Below are positions 47,303 through 56,850 of a stretch of 64,000 nt of DNA, piece by piece. Made by a program: the position numbers and the translations under genes. Positions within the stretch are counted from its first letter, which is position 1; each line of letters begins with the position of its first letter. Under the pieces are notes generated by a model that saw only the letters and a list, made by a program, of their open reading frames with translations, made no database searches and was not told the DNA's origin. The stretch is from assembly GCF_014268585.2 (NCBI RefSeq), contig NZ_CP077092.1:2170001-2234000 (forward strand), given 5' to 3'. The stretch is from Pseudomonas iranensis (GTDB lineage Bacteria; Pseudomonadota; Gammaproteobacteria; Pseudomonadales; Pseudomonadaceae).

Positions 47303-48307
47303 ATGGCTTTGAATAAAGTTGTAAGTGTCTCGCTGGGTGTTTGTCTAATGATCGCAATGGCGTCGGCGCAGGCAATAACGGGCACGCCGGTACATATGGT
47401 ATTTGCCTCGGATACTCAGTATCCGTGGACTGACAAGACTGACAGCCGCACGCCGGAGTCGGATAAAGATTTCGAGGAGCGTTCCAAGTGGCTGGTTGAA
47501 TCGCAACTGGCGAGCATCGCCGATTTCCGCCGCAGCAATGGCTCTAGTGTCCACGTTCCGTTGATGATCAATGGCGATATCACTGCCTTTGGGCATGGCT
47601 GGCAGCGGTCTTATATGAAAGCCACGTTGAGCAAGTATTTCGGTGATGATTATCTGTATGGGTTAGGTAATCACGATTATGAAAATAACGTCGATGATTG
47701 TTTCAGTAATAGTTGTGCTGCGGGTAGCATCGTCGAGTTCAAGGAGCATCACGAAGGTAAAGTGGATAGTTTTGATTTGAAGATTGCCAGTGGCTTTCTG
47801 AACAAGACTTATTCGGGCAGTCTCGCCTACTCGAAAAACATTGGCGAAGTGCATATGGTTCAACTCAATAATGAGCCGACCTATACCACTCGAATTGCCC
47901 ATGCGCTGAACCCGACGACGTTCGAAATCAACGATGCGCTGGACTGGCTCGAGACGGATCTGCGACATGCGCGGATTCAGGGCTACGCAATCATCATCAA
48001 TATGCACAAACCTTTGCGGCACCAGGGCAGCCGCGAGCAGTTGAAGCGTTTCCACGACATGGTCAACAAGTATCAAGTGACGGCCATTTTTGCCGGCCAC
48101 CTGCACACCGAGGGCGGAGAGTCCTATTGGGAGGGCAGCGTCCCCATGTATCTCAGTGGCAGCACCTCTCAGCAAACCTACCTGACTGCGAGTTTCACCG
48201 AGGATCGCAGCCAATTGCAGGTCTACCTGGTGAAGAACAACCAATGGCGTGAGCGGACGCTGATCGATACCACGGCAGTGCACTCGATCTTTGCCAGGCG
48301 CCCATGA
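47303..48307 (+). CDS. Secreted calcineurin-like metallophosphoesterase
   Basis: A 334-residue exported phosphoesterase of unknown substrate. The signal peptide (residues 1 to about 24, cleaved near MASAQA) is followed by all metal-site motifs: FASDTQY (D37; Gln in place of the usual His), GD (91-92), GNHDY (122-126), the histidine of INMHKP and GHLH (267-270). The two Cys in DDCFSNSCAAG could form a periplasmic disulfide. Codon use is less GC-biased than in the cco genes on either side, and the promoter region is AT-rich, both suggesting acquired DNA. It is transcribed away from the toxin-antitoxin pair and converges on ccoP1. Confidence 0.88.
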   Translation: MALNKVVSVSLGVCLMIAMASAQAITGTPVHMVFASDTQYPWTDKTDSRTPESDKDFEERSKWLVESQLASIADFRRSNGSSVHVPLMINGDITAFGHGWQRSYMKATLSKYFGDDYLYGLGNHDYENNVDDCFSNSCAAGSIVEFKEHHEGKVDSFDLKIASGFLNKTYSGSLAYSKNIGEVHMVQLNNEPTYTTRIAHALNPTTFEINDALDWLETDLRHARIQGYAIIINMHKPLRHQGSREQLKRFHDMVNKYQVTAIFAGHLHTEGGESYWEGSVPMYLSGSTSQQTYLTASFTEDRSQLQVYLVKNNQWRERTLIDTTAVHSIFARRP

Positions 48308-48312
48308 AAAAA

Positions 48313-48345
48313 AGGCCCCGCCAATCTCATTGGCAGGGCCTTTTG
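48313..48345. terminator. Bidirectional terminator, phosphoesterase/ccoP1
   Basis: GGCCCCGCCAAT-CTCA-TTGGCAGGGCC with TTTTGTG on one side and AAAAAAA on the other; it serves the convergent phosphoesterase and first ccoNOQP operon. Confidence 0.9.
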
Positions 48346-48362
48346 TGTTTCAGGCGTTGGCC

Positions 48363-49346
48363 TTACTCAGCGATCGCTTCTGGTGCTTTTTCACCATGGG
48401 ACAAGCTGTAAACATACGCCGCCAGCAGGTGCACCTTGTCGTTGCCTTGCAGTTGCTCCTGCGCCGGCATCTGGCCCTGACGGCCGTAACGGATGGTCTG
48501 CTGCAGTTGCGCGAAGCTCGAGCCGTAGATGAACGCGCCCGGATGGGTCAGGTCAGGCGCGCCCATCGCTGGGGTGCCTTTGCCGGCAGGGCCGTGGCAG
48601 GCCACGCAGTTGGCAGCGAACAGTTTCTGGCCGTTGGCCGGGTCGGCCTTGGTACCTTCCGGCAGTTTGCGCCCGTCGAGGTTGGTCACGACGAATGCCG
48701 CTACGTCAGCCACGCCTTGCTCGCCGATCACTTCAGCCCACGCCGGCATCACCGCGTGGCGGCCGCCCATGATGGTGGTCTTGATGGTTTCCGGCTCACC
48801 GCCCCAGCGCCAGTCGGCGTCGGTCAGGTTGGGGAAGCCATAGGCGCCCTTGGCGTCGGAACCGTGGCACACCGAGCAGTTGGAGGCGAACAGACGGCCG
48901 CCCATCTTCAGTGCTTGCGGATCCTTGGCGACTTCTTCGATCGGCATCGCCGCGAACTTGGCGAAAATCGGACCGAAGCGCGCGTCCGAACGGGCCATTT
49001 CCTTTTCCCACTCGTGGACGCCGGTCCAGCCGGTCTGGCCGTTGGCGAACGCGGTCTGCTTTTCGGTATCCAGATAGTTGTAGCCCGGCAGCAGACCTTT
49101 CCAGTTGCCCAGACCCGGGTACAGCACCAGATAACCCAGGGCAAAAATGATGGTGCCAACGAACAGCATGAACCACCATTTCGGCAGCGGGTTGTCGTAC
49201 TCCTCGATCCCGTCGAAGGAGTGGCCGACCGTCTCGTCCGTCTGTTCGCTGCGCTGGCCCTTGCGGGTCGACAGCAGCAGCCAGGTCAGGGCGAAGATCG
49301 TACCGAGACTGAGGACTGTGACGTACAGACTCCAGAATGTAGTCAT
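48363..49346 (-). CDS. ccoP: cbb3 oxidase subunit III (diheme cytochrome c), copy 1
   Basis: Membrane-bound diheme cytochrome c that takes electrons from soluble cytochromes and passes them to CcoO. The 327 residues have a membrane helix near the N-terminus plus a second one, and two heme motifs, CSVCH and CVACH, with later Met ligands. The start overlaps ccoQ by four bases (ATGA). It is ten residues longer than the second copy, with the extra residues in the segment after the second helix ([18 protein letters not shown]). It is the last gene of operon 1. Confidence 0.96.
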   Translation of the reverse strand: MTTFWSLYVTVLSLGTIFALTWLLLSTRKGQRSEQTDETVGHSFDGIEEYDNPLPKWWFMLFVGTIIFALGYLVLYPGLGNWKGLLPGYNYLDTEKQTAFANGQTGWTGVHEWEKEMARSDARFGPIFAKFAAMPIEEVAKDPQALKMGGRLFASNCSVCHGSDAKGAYGFPNLTDADWRWGGEPETIKTTIMGGRHAVMPAWAEVIGEQGVADVAAFVVTNLDGRKLPEGTKADPANGQKLFAANCVACHGPAGKGTPAMGAPDLTHPGAFIYGSSFAQLQQTIRYGRQGQMPAQEQLQGNDKVHLLAAYVYSLSHGEKAPEAIAE

Positions 49347-49528
49347 TCTTTGTTACTCCTAGAAGCTTGCTCGACGTGCTTGATGGCTTCGGGATCATCG
49401 GCAAAAGGCAGCATGGTCGCGTCGTCGAATTCCGACTTGCGCTTGGGGCTGAACACCCACAAGGCCAGACCGATGAAGGCCACCATCACGACCACGGTGC
49501 CCAGGCCTCGAATCATCCCGATATCCAT
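49343..49528 (-). CDS. ccoQ: cbb3 oxidase small subunit CcoQ, copy 1
   Basis: A single-helix protein (61 residues) that stabilises the cbb3 complex: [20 protein letters not shown], then a charged tail with [18 protein letters not shown]. The ATG at 49528 is chosen because GGTGA lies five bases upstream, as in the second copy. A GTG at 49537 overlapping the ccoO stop (GTGA) is the alternative. Confidence 0.9.
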   Translation of the reverse strand: MDIGMIRGLGTVVVMVAFIGLALWVFSPKRKSEFDDATMLPFADDPEAIKHVEQASRSNKE

Positions 49529-49533
49529 CAGAT

Positions 49534-50142
49534 TCACCGTTTGCTTTTGATGATGGTGCCCAGGCCTTGCAGATAGGCCACCAGCGCGTCCATTTCGGTT
49601 TTGCCCTTCACGGCATCCTGTGCACCGGCGATGTCTTCGTCGGTGTACGGCACGCCGAGGGTGCGCAAGACTTCCATTTTTTTCGCGGTTTCCTTGCCGT
49701 CGAGCTTGTTTTCCACGAGGAACGGGTAAGCCGGCATTTTCGACTCGGGGACCACGTTGCGCGGGTTGTACAAGTGCGCACGTTGCCAGTCATCGGAGTA
49801 ACGACCGCCCACACGGGCCAGGTCCGGACCGGTACGTTTGGAACCCCACAGGAACGGGTGATCCCAGACGCTTTCACCGGCAACCGAATAGTGGCCATAG
49901 CGTTCGGTTTCAGCGCGGAACGGGCGGATCATCTGCGAGTGGCAGCCGACACAACCGTTGGCGATGTACACGTCGCGGCCTTCCAGTTCCAGCGCCGAGC
50001 GCGGCTTCATGCCCTCGACCGGCTTGTTGGTGACGTCCTGGAAGAACAGCGGAACGATTTGGGTCAAGCCACCGACGCTGACGGCGATGACCATGAAGAA
50101 GGCCAGCAGGCCAATATTCTTCTCGACAGCTTCATGCTTCAT
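49534..50142 (-). CDS. ccoO: cbb3 oxidase subunit II (monoheme cytochrome c), copy 1
   Basis: Membrane-anchored monoheme cytochrome c passing electrons to the CcoN heme-copper site. The 202 residues carry an N-terminal helix ([20 protein letters not shown]) and the heme motif CVGCHSQ, with the [20 protein letters not shown] segment typical of CcoO. The start overlaps the ccoN stop by one base (ATGA), giving coupled translation. Confidence 0.97.
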   Translation of the reverse strand: MKHEAVEKNIGLLAFFMVIAVSVGGLTQIVPLFFQDVTNKPVEGMKPRSALELEGRDVYIANGCVGCHSQMIRPFRAETERYGHYSVAGESVWDHPFLWGSKRTGPDLARVGGRYSDDWQRAHLYNPRNVVPESKMPAYPFLVENKLDGKETAKKMEVLRTLGVPYTDEDIAGAQDAVKGKTEMDALVAYLQGLGTIIKSKR

Positions 50143-51584
50143 CAGTGAGCTCCAACGACGGCAATCTTGGCGGCGGCTTCGGCTTCAACCGGATCCGACG
50201 CACGAACGGTGCGGTACACGTTGTAAGCCATCAGCAGCATGCCGCTGGCAAAGAAAGCACCGCCCAGCGCACGGACGATGAAGCCCGGGTGGCTGGCCTG
50301 CAGCGCTTCGACGAACGAGTAGGTGAGGGTGCCGTCATCGTTGATTGCACGCCACATCAGGCCCTGGGTGATGCCGTTGACCCACATCGAGGCGATGTAG
50401 AGCACGGTGCCGATAGTGGCAAGCCAGAAGTGCGCATTGATCAGCCCGGTGCTGTGCATCTGCGCCCGGCCGAACAGTTTCGGGATCATGTGGTAGATCG
50501 CGCCGATCGAGATCATCGCTACCCAACCGAGGGCGCCGGCGTGTACGTGGCCGATGGTCCAGTCGGTGTAGTGCGAGAGCGAGTTGACGGTCTTGATCGC
50601 CATCATCGGCCCTTCGAAGGTCGACATGCCGTAGAACGCCAGCGATACCACGAGGAAGCGCAGGATCGGGTCGGTGCGCAACTTATGCCAGGCGCCCGAC
50701 AGGGTCATCATGCCGTTGATCATGCCGCCCCAGCTTGGCGCCAGCAGAATGATCGACATCGCCATGCCCAGCGATTGTGCCCAGTCCGGCAGGGCGGTGT
50801 AGTGCAGGTGGTGCGGGCCGGCCCAGATGTACAGGGTGATCAGCGCCCAGAAGTGCACGATCGACAGACGATAGGAATAGATCGGGCGTTCGGCCTGTTT
50901 CGGCACGAAGTAGTACATCATCCCGAGGAAACCGGTGGTCAGGAAGAAACCCACCGCGTTGTGGCCGTACCACCACTGGATCATCGCGTCAGTGGCACCG
51001 GAGTAGGCCGAATACGATTTGAACAGGCTGACCGGCAGCGACATGTGGTTGACGATGTGCAGCATCGCGGTGACCACGATGAACGCGCCGTAGAACCAGT
51101 TGCCGACATAGATGTGCTTGGTTTTGCGCTTGGTGATGGTGCCGAAGAACACCAGACCGTAAGTGACCCAGACAATCGCCAGCAGAATCGCGATCGGCCA
51201 TTCCAGTTCGGCGTATTCCTTGGTGGTGGTGTAACCCAGCGGCAAGGTGATGATTGCGCCGACGATGACCGCTTGCCAGCCCCAGAAGGTGAAGGCTGCG
51301 AGGCTGTCGGAAATCAGTCGCGTCTGGCAGGTTCGCTGCACGACATAGTAGGAAGTGGCAAACAGTGCACAACCGCCGAAGGCGAAAATCACCAGGTTTG
51401 TGTGCAACGGGCGCAAGCGTCCAAAGCTCGTCCACGGCAGACCGAAGTTCAGTTCCGGCCAGACCAGTTGCGAGGCGATGAAGACACCGAGCCCCATGCC
51501 AAGGATCCCCCAGACCACCGTCATGATGGCGAACTGGCGGACTACCTTATAGTTATAAGCAGTCGGACTGATTGCTGTGCTCAT
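50142..51584 (-). CDS. ccoN: cbb3 oxidase catalytic subunit I, copy 1
   Basis: Heme-copper oxygen reductase subunit with twelve membrane helices, carrying heme b, heme b3 and CuB. The 480 residues contain the histidine ligands in RPLHTN, the WYGHNAVGF CuB region, [10 protein letters not shown], and the [14 protein letters not shown] region that holds the b/b3 ligands. It is first in operon 1. The upstream 480-base region contains only a degenerate ANR-like site. In P. aeruginosa the equivalent operon is known to be expressed largely independently of ANR. Confidence 0.97.
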   Translation of the reverse strand: MSTAISPTAYNYKVVRQFAIMTVVWGILGMGLGVFIASQLVWPELNFGLPWTSFGRLRPLHTNLVIFAFGGCALFATSYYVVQRTCQTRLISDSLAAFTFWGWQAVIVGAIITLPLGYTTTKEYAELEWPIAILLAIVWVTYGLVFFGTITKRKTKHIYVGNWFYGAFIVVTAMLHIVNHMSLPVSLFKSYSAYSGATDAMIQWWYGHNAVGFFLTTGFLGMMYYFVPKQAERPIYSYRLSIVHFWALITLYIWAGPHHLHYTALPDWAQSLGMAMSIILLAPSWGGMINGMMTLSGAWHKLRTDPILRFLVVSLAFYGMSTFEGPMMAIKTVNSLSHYTDWTIGHVHAGALGWVAMISIGAIYHMIPKLFGRAQMHSTGLINAHFWLATIGTVLYIASMWVNGITQGLMWRAINDDGTLTYSFVEALQASHPGFIVRALGGAFFASGMLLMAYNVYRTVRASDPVEAEAAAKIAVVGAH

Positions 51585-51668
51585 TCTAAGGTTCCACGGT
51601 TTGGGTATTTTTATAGGGATAAAATCGGCCGCAAGTATGTATAAAGCAGGGGGTCATTGCAACGCGCC

Positions 51669-51682
51669 ATGACCTGGGTCAA
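51669..51682 (-). promoter_or_regulatory. Degenerate ANR-like site upstream of ccoN1
   Basis: On the minus strand TTGAC-CCAG-GTCAT departs from TTGAT-N4-ATCAA in both half-sites. It is about 90 bases ahead of the ccoN1 start and is probably weak. Confidence 0.35.
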
Positions 51683-52022
51683 TGCTTTCCAACGCTGATT
51701 CTGCGGCCTTTCCATACGCCGCGTAGGGTCAAAAATGGCCTCTGACAAAATGTCGCCGTGAGTGAAAAAAACGCCGGGTCCGGATCGCCGTCAACGATGC
51801 CCGCTGACAGGTCTTGATCGGGTTTCACAAGGCAATCGGCGTAACAGCCGTTAACTGCCTGCCTTTGCGGCAAATCCATCGGCCGGTTTATCGGACGCAT
51901 CGCTTGAGAGTCATCGGAAACCGTCACGCACCGGTCCGCTTTCGAACAAGCGTAGACCCGAATCAGGCGAACCGAAAGGTGAGGTGGCAAGGGGTGCGAC
52001 AATGCGTCGCAAGAAGGCGGGA

Positions 52023-52052
52023 AACTGCCGCGACGAAAAAGTCGCGGCAGTT
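52023..52052 (-). terminator. Terminator of the second cbb3 operon
   Basis: AACTGCCGCGAC-GAAAAA-GTCGCGGCAGTT, a perfect 12-base stem 14 bases after the ccoP2 stop. The T-tract is short. Confidence 0.7.
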
Positions 52053-52065
52053 GTGTACGCAAGAT

Positions 52066-53019
52066 TTATTTGGCTGTGTCTTCAGTTGCCAGTTTTTCTG
52101 TATTCAAACTGTTGCTCAAGCTGTACACATAAGCGGCAAGCAATTGCACTTTATCGTTGCCCAGCAATTCGTTCTGCGCTGGCATATGCCCCTGACGACC
52201 ATGGCGAATGGTCTGTTCCAGTTGGGTCAGGCTGGTGCCATAAATGAAGCCGGCCGGATGGGTCAGGTTTGGCGCGCCCATCGCCGCAGTGCCCTGGCCG
52301 GTGGCGCCATGACAGGCAACGCAAGTGGTACTGAACGCTTGCTGCCCGGCTTGCAGATCTGCCTTGCTGTCGGCGGGTAGCGGCAGGCCGGCCAGTTCGT
52401 GGCGCACGTAGGCGGCAACGTTTTTCACCCCGGCCTCACCGAGCACTTCGCCCCAGGCCGGCATCGCCGCCATGCGGCCGCCCATGATGGTGGTCTTGAT
52501 CGTCTCGGCATCGCCGCCCCAGCGCCAGTCGCTGTCAGCAAGGTTAGGGAAGCCGAACGCGCCCTTGGCATCCGAACCGTGGCACACCGAGCAATTGGAG
52601 GCGAACAGACGACCGCCCATTTTCAGCGCCTGCGGATCCTTGGCCACTTCTTCCAGGGGCATGGCGGCGAATTTGGCGAAGATCGGACCGAACCGGGCGT
52701 CCGCCTTGTTCATTTCCTTTTCCCACTCATGCACGCCGGTCCAGCCATCCTCGTAACCGGGCAGGATGCCTTTCCAGTTGCCCAGGCCCGGATAGAGAAT
52801 CAGATAACCCACCGAGAACACCAACGTGCCGGCGAACAGCATGAACCACCACTGCGGCAGCGGGTTGTCGTACTCCTCGATGCCGTCGAAGCTGTGGCCC
52901 ATGGTCTGGTCGACGCTGCCCTTGGTCTCGCCCCGGCGGGTGCCGATCAGCAGCCAGGTCAGTCCGATCAGGCTGCCAATGGTCAGTACGCAGATCCACG
53001 TACTCCAGAAGGTGGTCAT
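52066..53019 (-). CDS. ccoP: cbb3 oxidase subunit III (diheme cytochrome c), copy 2
   Basis: Paralogue of the subunit at 48363-49346: 317 residues, same two-helix N-terminus, CSVCH and CVACH heme motifs and a near-identical central region ([23 protein letters not shown]). The main differences are a shorter segment after the second helix (GYEDGWTG) and a divergent C-terminus ([16 protein letters not shown]). It overlaps ccoQ by four bases and ends operon 2. Confidence 0.96.
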   Translation of the reverse strand: MTTFWSTWICVLTIGSLIGLTWLLIGTRRGETKGSVDQTMGHSFDGIEEYDNPLPQWWFMLFAGTLVFSVGYLILYPGLGNWKGILPGYEDGWTGVHEWEKEMNKADARFGPIFAKFAAMPLEEVAKDPQALKMGGRLFASNCSVCHGSDAKGAFGFPNLADSDWRWGGDAETIKTTIMGGRMAAMPAWGEVLGEAGVKNVAAYVRHELAGLPLPADSKADLQAGQQAFSTTCVACHGATGQGTAAMGAPNLTHPAGFIYGTSLTQLEQTIRHGRQGHMPAQNELLGNDKVQLLAAYVYSLSNSLNTEKLATEDTAK

Positions 53020-53213
53020 GGCCGGGTACTCCTTGTTTCAGGGGCTGAAATTGTTTCGGGTAGTGGTTCGTCGGCGAACGGCAGCAGGCGTGCTTCGGCG
53101 AATTCCGGGGTGCGCTTGCGGTTGAACACCCACAAGGTCAAACCGACGAAGGCGACGAACACCACGACCGTGCCGAGGCCGCGGATCAGGCCTGCACTCA
53201 TTTCAATGACCAT
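53016..53213 (-). CDS. ccoQ: cbb3 oxidase small subunit CcoQ, copy 2
   Basis: A 65-residue single-helix subunit: [20 protein letters not shown], then [27 protein letters not shown] five bases before the ATG sets the start. The helix is almost the same as copy 1, but the tail differs ([14 protein letters not shown]). Confidence 0.9.
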   Translation of the reverse strand: MVIEMSAGLIRGLGTVVVFVAFVGLTLWVFNRKRTPEFAEARLLPFADEPLPETISAPETRSTRP

Positions 53214-53216
53214 GGC

Positions 53217-53825
53217 TCACCTCTTGCTCTTGATCGCAGTGCCGAGCACTTGCAGATAGGAAACGAGGGCGTCCATTTCGGTCTTGCCCTTGAGGCTGGC
53301 GACCGCGCCGCTGATGTCGTCGTCGGTATACGGCACGCCGAGGGTGCGCATGGTTTTCAGCTTGGTTTCGGTGTGGCTGCTGTCGACCGCTTGGGTGACC
53401 AGCCACGGATAGGCCGGCATCTTCGACTCCGGCACGACGTTGCGCGGGTTGTACAAGTGCGCGCGGTGCCAGTCATCCGAGTAGCGCGCGCCGACCCGGG
53501 CGAGGTCAGGACCGGTACGTTTCGAACCCCACAGGAACGGGTGGTCCCAAACGCTTTCGCCCGCAACCGAGTAGTGCCCGTAGCGTTCGGTTTCGGCGCG
53601 GAACGGGCGGATCATCTGCGAGTGGCAACCGACGCAGCCTTCGCGGATGTAGATGTCGCGGCCTTCCAGTTGCAGCGCGGTGTAGGGCTTCATGCCTTCC
53701 ACCGGTTTGTTGGTGACGTCCTGGAAGAACAGCGGGACGATCTGGGTCAGGCCGCCGATGCTCACGGCGAACACCATCAGCAGCATCAGCAGGCCGACGT
53801 TCTTTTCAATCGTTTCGTGTTTCAT
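53217..53825 (-). CDS. ccoO: cbb3 oxidase subunit II (monoheme cytochrome c), copy 2
   Basis: A 202-residue monoheme cytochrome, the same length as copy 1 and with the same CVGCHSQ heme motif and [20 protein letters not shown] segment. The start at 53825 (MKHETIEKN) follows GGAG. Unlike copy 1 it does not overlap ccoN, leaving a ten-base gap, so coupling is looser. Confidence 0.96.
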   Translation of the reverse strand: MKHETIEKNVGLLMLLMVFAVSIGGLTQIVPLFFQDVTNKPVEGMKPYTALQLEGRDIYIREGCVGCHSQMIRPFRAETERYGHYSVAGESVWDHPFLWGSKRTGPDLARVGARYSDDWHRAHLYNPRNVVPESKMPAYPWLVTQAVDSSHTETKLKTMRTLGVPYTDDDISGAVASLKGKTEMDALVSYLQVLGTAIKSKR

Positions 53826-53835
53826 GGCGGACTCC

Positions 53836-55260
53836 TCAGGCCATCTGCGCGGCAGCAACGACATCAGCAGGCTGCGAGGCCCGCACGGTGCGCCAGGTGT
53901 TGTAAGCCATCAGCAACATGCCGCTGAGGAAAATCGCCCCGCCGATCAGGCGCACGACAAAGCCCGGATGGCTGGCCACCAGGGTTTCGACGAATGAGTA
54001 AGTCAGCGTGCCGTCCTCGTTCACCGCGCGCCACATCAGACCCTGGGCGATGCCGTTGACCCACATCGAAGCGATGTAGAGCACGGTGCCGATGGTCGCC
54101 AGCCAGAAGTGCGCGTTGATCAAACCGACGCTGTGCATCTGCGCTTTGCCGAAGATTTTCGGGATCATGTGATACAGCGCGCCGATGGAAATCATCGCCA
54201 CCCAGCCGAGGGCGCCGGCGTGAACGTGGCCTATGGTCCAGTCGGTGTAGTGGGAGAGGGCGTTGACGGTCTTGATGGCCATCATCGGCCCTTCGAAGGT
54301 CGACATGCCGTAGAACGCCAGCGACACGACGAGGAAGCGCAGGATCGGGTCGCTGCGCAACTTATGCCAGGCGCCCGAGAGGGTCATCATGCCGTTGATC
54401 ATGCCGCCCCAGCTCGGTGCCAGCAGGATCAGCGACATCACCATGCCCAGCGATTGCGCCCAGTCCGGCAGCGCGGTGTAGTGCAGGTGGTGCGGGCCGG
54501 CCCAGATGTACAGGGTGATCAAGGCCCAGAAGTGCACGATCGACAGGCGATACGAATACACCGGACGCTCGGCCTGTTTCGGCACGAAGTAATACATCAT
54601 GCCGAGGAAGCCGGCGGTGAGGAAAAAGCCTACGGCGTTGTGGCCGTACCACCACTGCACCATGGCGTCGGTTGCACCGGCGTACACCGAGTAGGACTTG
54701 GTGAAACTCACCGGCAACTCAAGGTTGTTGACGATGTGCAGAATCGCCACGGTGATGATGAACGCGCCGAAGAACCAGTTGCCCACATAGATGTGCTTGG
54801 TCTTGCGCTGCATGATCGTGCCGAAGAAAACGATCGCGTAGGCGACCCAGACGATGGTGATCAGGATGTCGATCGGCCATTCCAGTTCGGCGTATTCCTT
54901 GGAGCTGGTGTAACCCAGCGGCAGGCTGATCGCCGCCAACAGGATCACCAGCTGCCAGCCCCAGAAGCAGAACGCGGCGATTTGCGGCGCGAACAATTGG
55001 GTCTGGCAGGTGCGTTGCACCGAATAAAAAGAGCTGGCGAACAGCGCGCAGCCACCGAAGGCGAAGATCACCGCGTTGGTGTGCAGCGGGCGCAGACGGC
55101 CGAAACTGGTCCAGGGCAAATTGAAGTTGAGTTCCGGCCAGACCAATTGCGCCGCGAGAAAAACCCCGAGGCCCATGCCGACGATGCCCCACACCACCGT
55201 CATAATGGCGAATTGGCGGACCACCTTGTAGTTGTAGGCGGTACTGATAGAAGTGTTCAT
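53836..55260 (-). CDS. ccoN: cbb3 oxidase catalytic subunit I, copy 2
   Basis: Paralogue of the CcoN at 50142-51584, 474 residues, collinear over the full length. All histidine motifs are kept ([39 protein letters not shown]). The differences are mostly conservative helix substitutions and a shorter C-terminal tail ([15 protein letters not shown]). It leads operon 2. A good ANR box lies 118-131 bases upstream, inside the start of the divergent hydrolase gene, supporting low-oxygen induction of this copy. Confidence 0.97.
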   Translation of the reverse strand: MNTSISTAYNYKVVRQFAIMTVVWGIVGMGLGVFLAAQLVWPELNFNLPWTSFGRLRPLHTNAVIFAFGGCALFASSFYSVQRTCQTQLFAPQIAAFCFWGWQLVILLAAISLPLGYTSSKEYAELEWPIDILITIVWVAYAIVFFGTIMQRKTKHIYVGNWFFGAFIITVAILHIVNNLELPVSFTKSYSVYAGATDAMVQWWYGHNAVGFFLTAGFLGMMYYFVPKQAERPVYSYRLSIVHFWALITLYIWAGPHHLHYTALPDWAQSLGMVMSLILLAPSWGGMINGMMTLSGAWHKLRSDPILRFLVVSLAFYGMSTFEGPMMAIKTVNALSHYTDWTIGHVHAGALGWVAMISIGALYHMIPKIFGKAQMHSVGLINAHFWLATIGTVLYIASMWVNGIAQGLMWRAVNEDGTLTYSFVETLVASHPGFVVRLIGGAIFLSGMLLMAYNTWRTVRASQPADVVAAAQMA

Positions 55261-55352
55261 GGTTCCCCATCCACGGTTCAGCCGAAGTGAGCGCGCGCAA
55301 ACGACGCGAATCCTTCGCCTGGAGTTATAGGCAGACTAAAAGCGAGGCAAGC

Positions 55353-56033
55353 ATGGACAAACAGCACAAGGCCAGTATTGACGGGGATCAATGGGCGCAG
55401 TGTGTGCTCGATCATGGATGGTTGTGGGATGCCGCTGTTGGTGAGGCTTCGGCAACGCTGATTCTGGCGCACGGGGCGGGGGCGCCGATGGATAGCGAGT
55501 GGATGAACGACATGGCTGGGCGCCTTGCCGGGCTTGGGGTCAACGTGTTGCGGTTTGAGTTTCCGTATATGGCGCAGCGGCGGGTGGATGGGGTGAAGCG
55601 GCCGCCGAATCCTGCGCCGAAACTGTTGGATTGCTGGCGGGAGGTGTTTGCGCTTGTGCGGCGTCATGTCGCTGGGCCGTTGGCGATTGGCGGTAAGTCG
55701 ATGGGGGGGCGGATGGCGAGTCTGGTGGCGGATGAGTTGGGGGTGGATGGGTTGGTGTGTCTGGGGTATCCGTTTTATGCGGTGGGGAAGCCGGAGAAGC
55801 CGCGGGTTGAGCATTTGGCTGGGTTGAAGACGCGGACGTTGATTGTGCAGGGGGAGCGGGATGCGCTGGGGAATCGCGAGGCGGTTGCGGCTTACAGCTT
55901 GTCACCGAGTATTGAGGTGACTTGGCTGGCGGCAGGGGATCATGATTTGAAGCCGCTGAAGGTTTCTGGGTTTACGCATGAACAGCATTTGGCCAGCGCC
56001 GCGCAGAAAGTATCCGAGTTTCTCAAGGGTTGA
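55353..56033 (+). CDS. Alpha/beta hydrolase (KANL3/Tex30-like)
   Basis: A 226-residue cytosolic alpha/beta hydrolase-fold protein of the KANL3/Tex30-like group. It shows LILAHGAGAPMDSEWM (oxyanion region), the nucleophile elbow GGKSMGGRMAS with Ser in GKSMGG, the acid region VQGERDALG and the final histidine in AAGDHDL, so the catalytic triad is complete. The substrate is unknown. Its ATG is 93 bases from the divergent ccoN2, and codons about 9-13 overlap the ANR box serving that operon. Codon use strongly favours G in the third position, unlike the C-rich neighbours. Confidence 0.85.
   Translation: MDKQHKASIDGDQWAQCVLDHGWLWDAAVGEASATLILAHGAGAPMDSEWMNDMAGRLAGLGVNVLRFEFPYMAQRRVDGVKRPPNPAPKLLDCWREVFALVRRHVAGPLAIGGKSMGGRMASLVADELGVDGLVCLGYPFYAVGKPEKPRVEHLAGLKTRTLIVQGERDALGNREAVAAYSLSPSIEVTWLAAGDHDLKPLKVSGFTHEQHLASAAQKVSEFLKG
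55378..55391 (-). promoter_or_regulatory. ANR/FNR box for the ccoN2 operon
   Basis: TTGAC-GGGG-ATCAA differs from TTGAT-N4-ATCAA at one position. It lies 118-131 bases before the ccoN2 start and inside the coding start of the divergent hydrolase gene. Confidence 0.75.
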
Positions 56034-56061
56034 CCGAGATTCTGTTTTCCATGGAGATCGG

Positions 56062-56123
56062 CTCCCTTTCCCCCTCGCCCCTTGGGGGCGGTCCGACGTT
56101 TCGGGAGGGTTGGGGTGAGGGTG
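56062..56123. repeat. Degenerate palindromic repeat (ccctcgccccttggggg)
   Basis: A compact, diverged copy of the cccctcacccc element (gggagggttggggtgagggtg on the right arm), just after the hydrolase gene. Confidence 0.6.
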
Positions 56124-56175
56124 TAGCTTTTGATCTTGCTCTTGGGGGCATATCCGTTGCTGCGGTAACGGCTGC

Positions 56176-56450
56176 TCAGGGTTCCGCCCTTACGGCGGGT
56201 CACCTTTTTCAAACGCCGGAGTGCCGGCCCAGCAAAAAGGTAACCCAAAAGGCTTGCTCCTACGTTCGGCCCTCGCAAGCTCGGGTTCCTTCGCTCCGGG
56301 ATCGATCCGGGCGCAGCGGCTCCGGTTTGCTTCGCTGCACCTCCTTGCGCTGTGTCTGGCTGCGCCAGACGGTCGCTGCGCTCCCACGCCCGGATCAATC
56401 CCTCCACTCAGCCTTCCGACGTCGCCGGTGGATCAAGATCAAAAGCACTC
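56176..56450. repeat. Long complex intergenic repeat (gttccgcccttacggcgggtcacc type)
   Basis: A GC-rich stretch without coding potential, made of many short inverted repeats: ccgcccttacggcggg, acctttttcaaacgccgg with a partner ...agcaaaaaggta, and gctccgggatcgatccgg. From memory it matches a repeat common between genes in pseudomonad genomes. Only one copy is in this window. Confidence 0.55.
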
Positions 56451-56518
56451 GAGCTTGCGCTCATTGTTGAGTGGGGCGGCTTCGCCGCGGGCAGCTGCGC
56501 TGCTTTGCTTTTCTGCTT

Positions 56519-56690
56519 TTTGTGGGAGCGAGCCTGCTCGCGAAGGCGGCCTGACAGCCGACCAATCTCTACCTTTTGGACCAAATCCCTGTGGGAGCTG
56601 GCTTGCCAGCGATGGCGACCTCCAAGCCGACCAATCCCTCACTGACGTACCCGATCCAAATGTGGGAGCGAGCCTGCTCGCGAAAGCTCT
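56519..56690. repeat. Three single REP elements in tandem
   Basis: Direct-orientation REP cores lie at about 56520 (gagcctgctcgcgaa), 56592 (gagctggcttgccagcgat, the other subtype) and 56662 (gagcctgctcgcgaa), about 70 bases apart. Other pairs in the window are inverted, so this is an unusual head-to-tail array. Confidence 0.8.
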
Positions 56691-56850
56691 CTTCCAGACG
56701 ACCTCAAACCACCTGACTGTCAGAGGCAATCCCTGCACTTAAACATCATCAAATTCCCACGTTTAAACTACACGACCCGTTACGCCATCCCGGCTACAAC
56801 TCCTTGCGCCATTGCCTACGCCTACGCCAGAATCCGCCGGCTTACGCGCC

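Larger units (their letters stand above)
51585..52065. other. Gap between the two cbb3 operons
   Basis: A 481-base non-coding region. It holds the presumed ccoN1 promoter with a degenerate ANR-like site (51669) and the ccoP2 terminator (52023). A 127-codon minus-strand frame (51679-52062) crosses it but has no recognisable protein features. No repeat of the REP classes lies here. Confidence 0.6.

Noticed and set aside
51679..52062. 127-codon minus-strand frame between the cbb3 operons
   Set aside because: No ribosome site, odd composition, and it overlaps the ccoP2 terminator and the ccoN1 control region.
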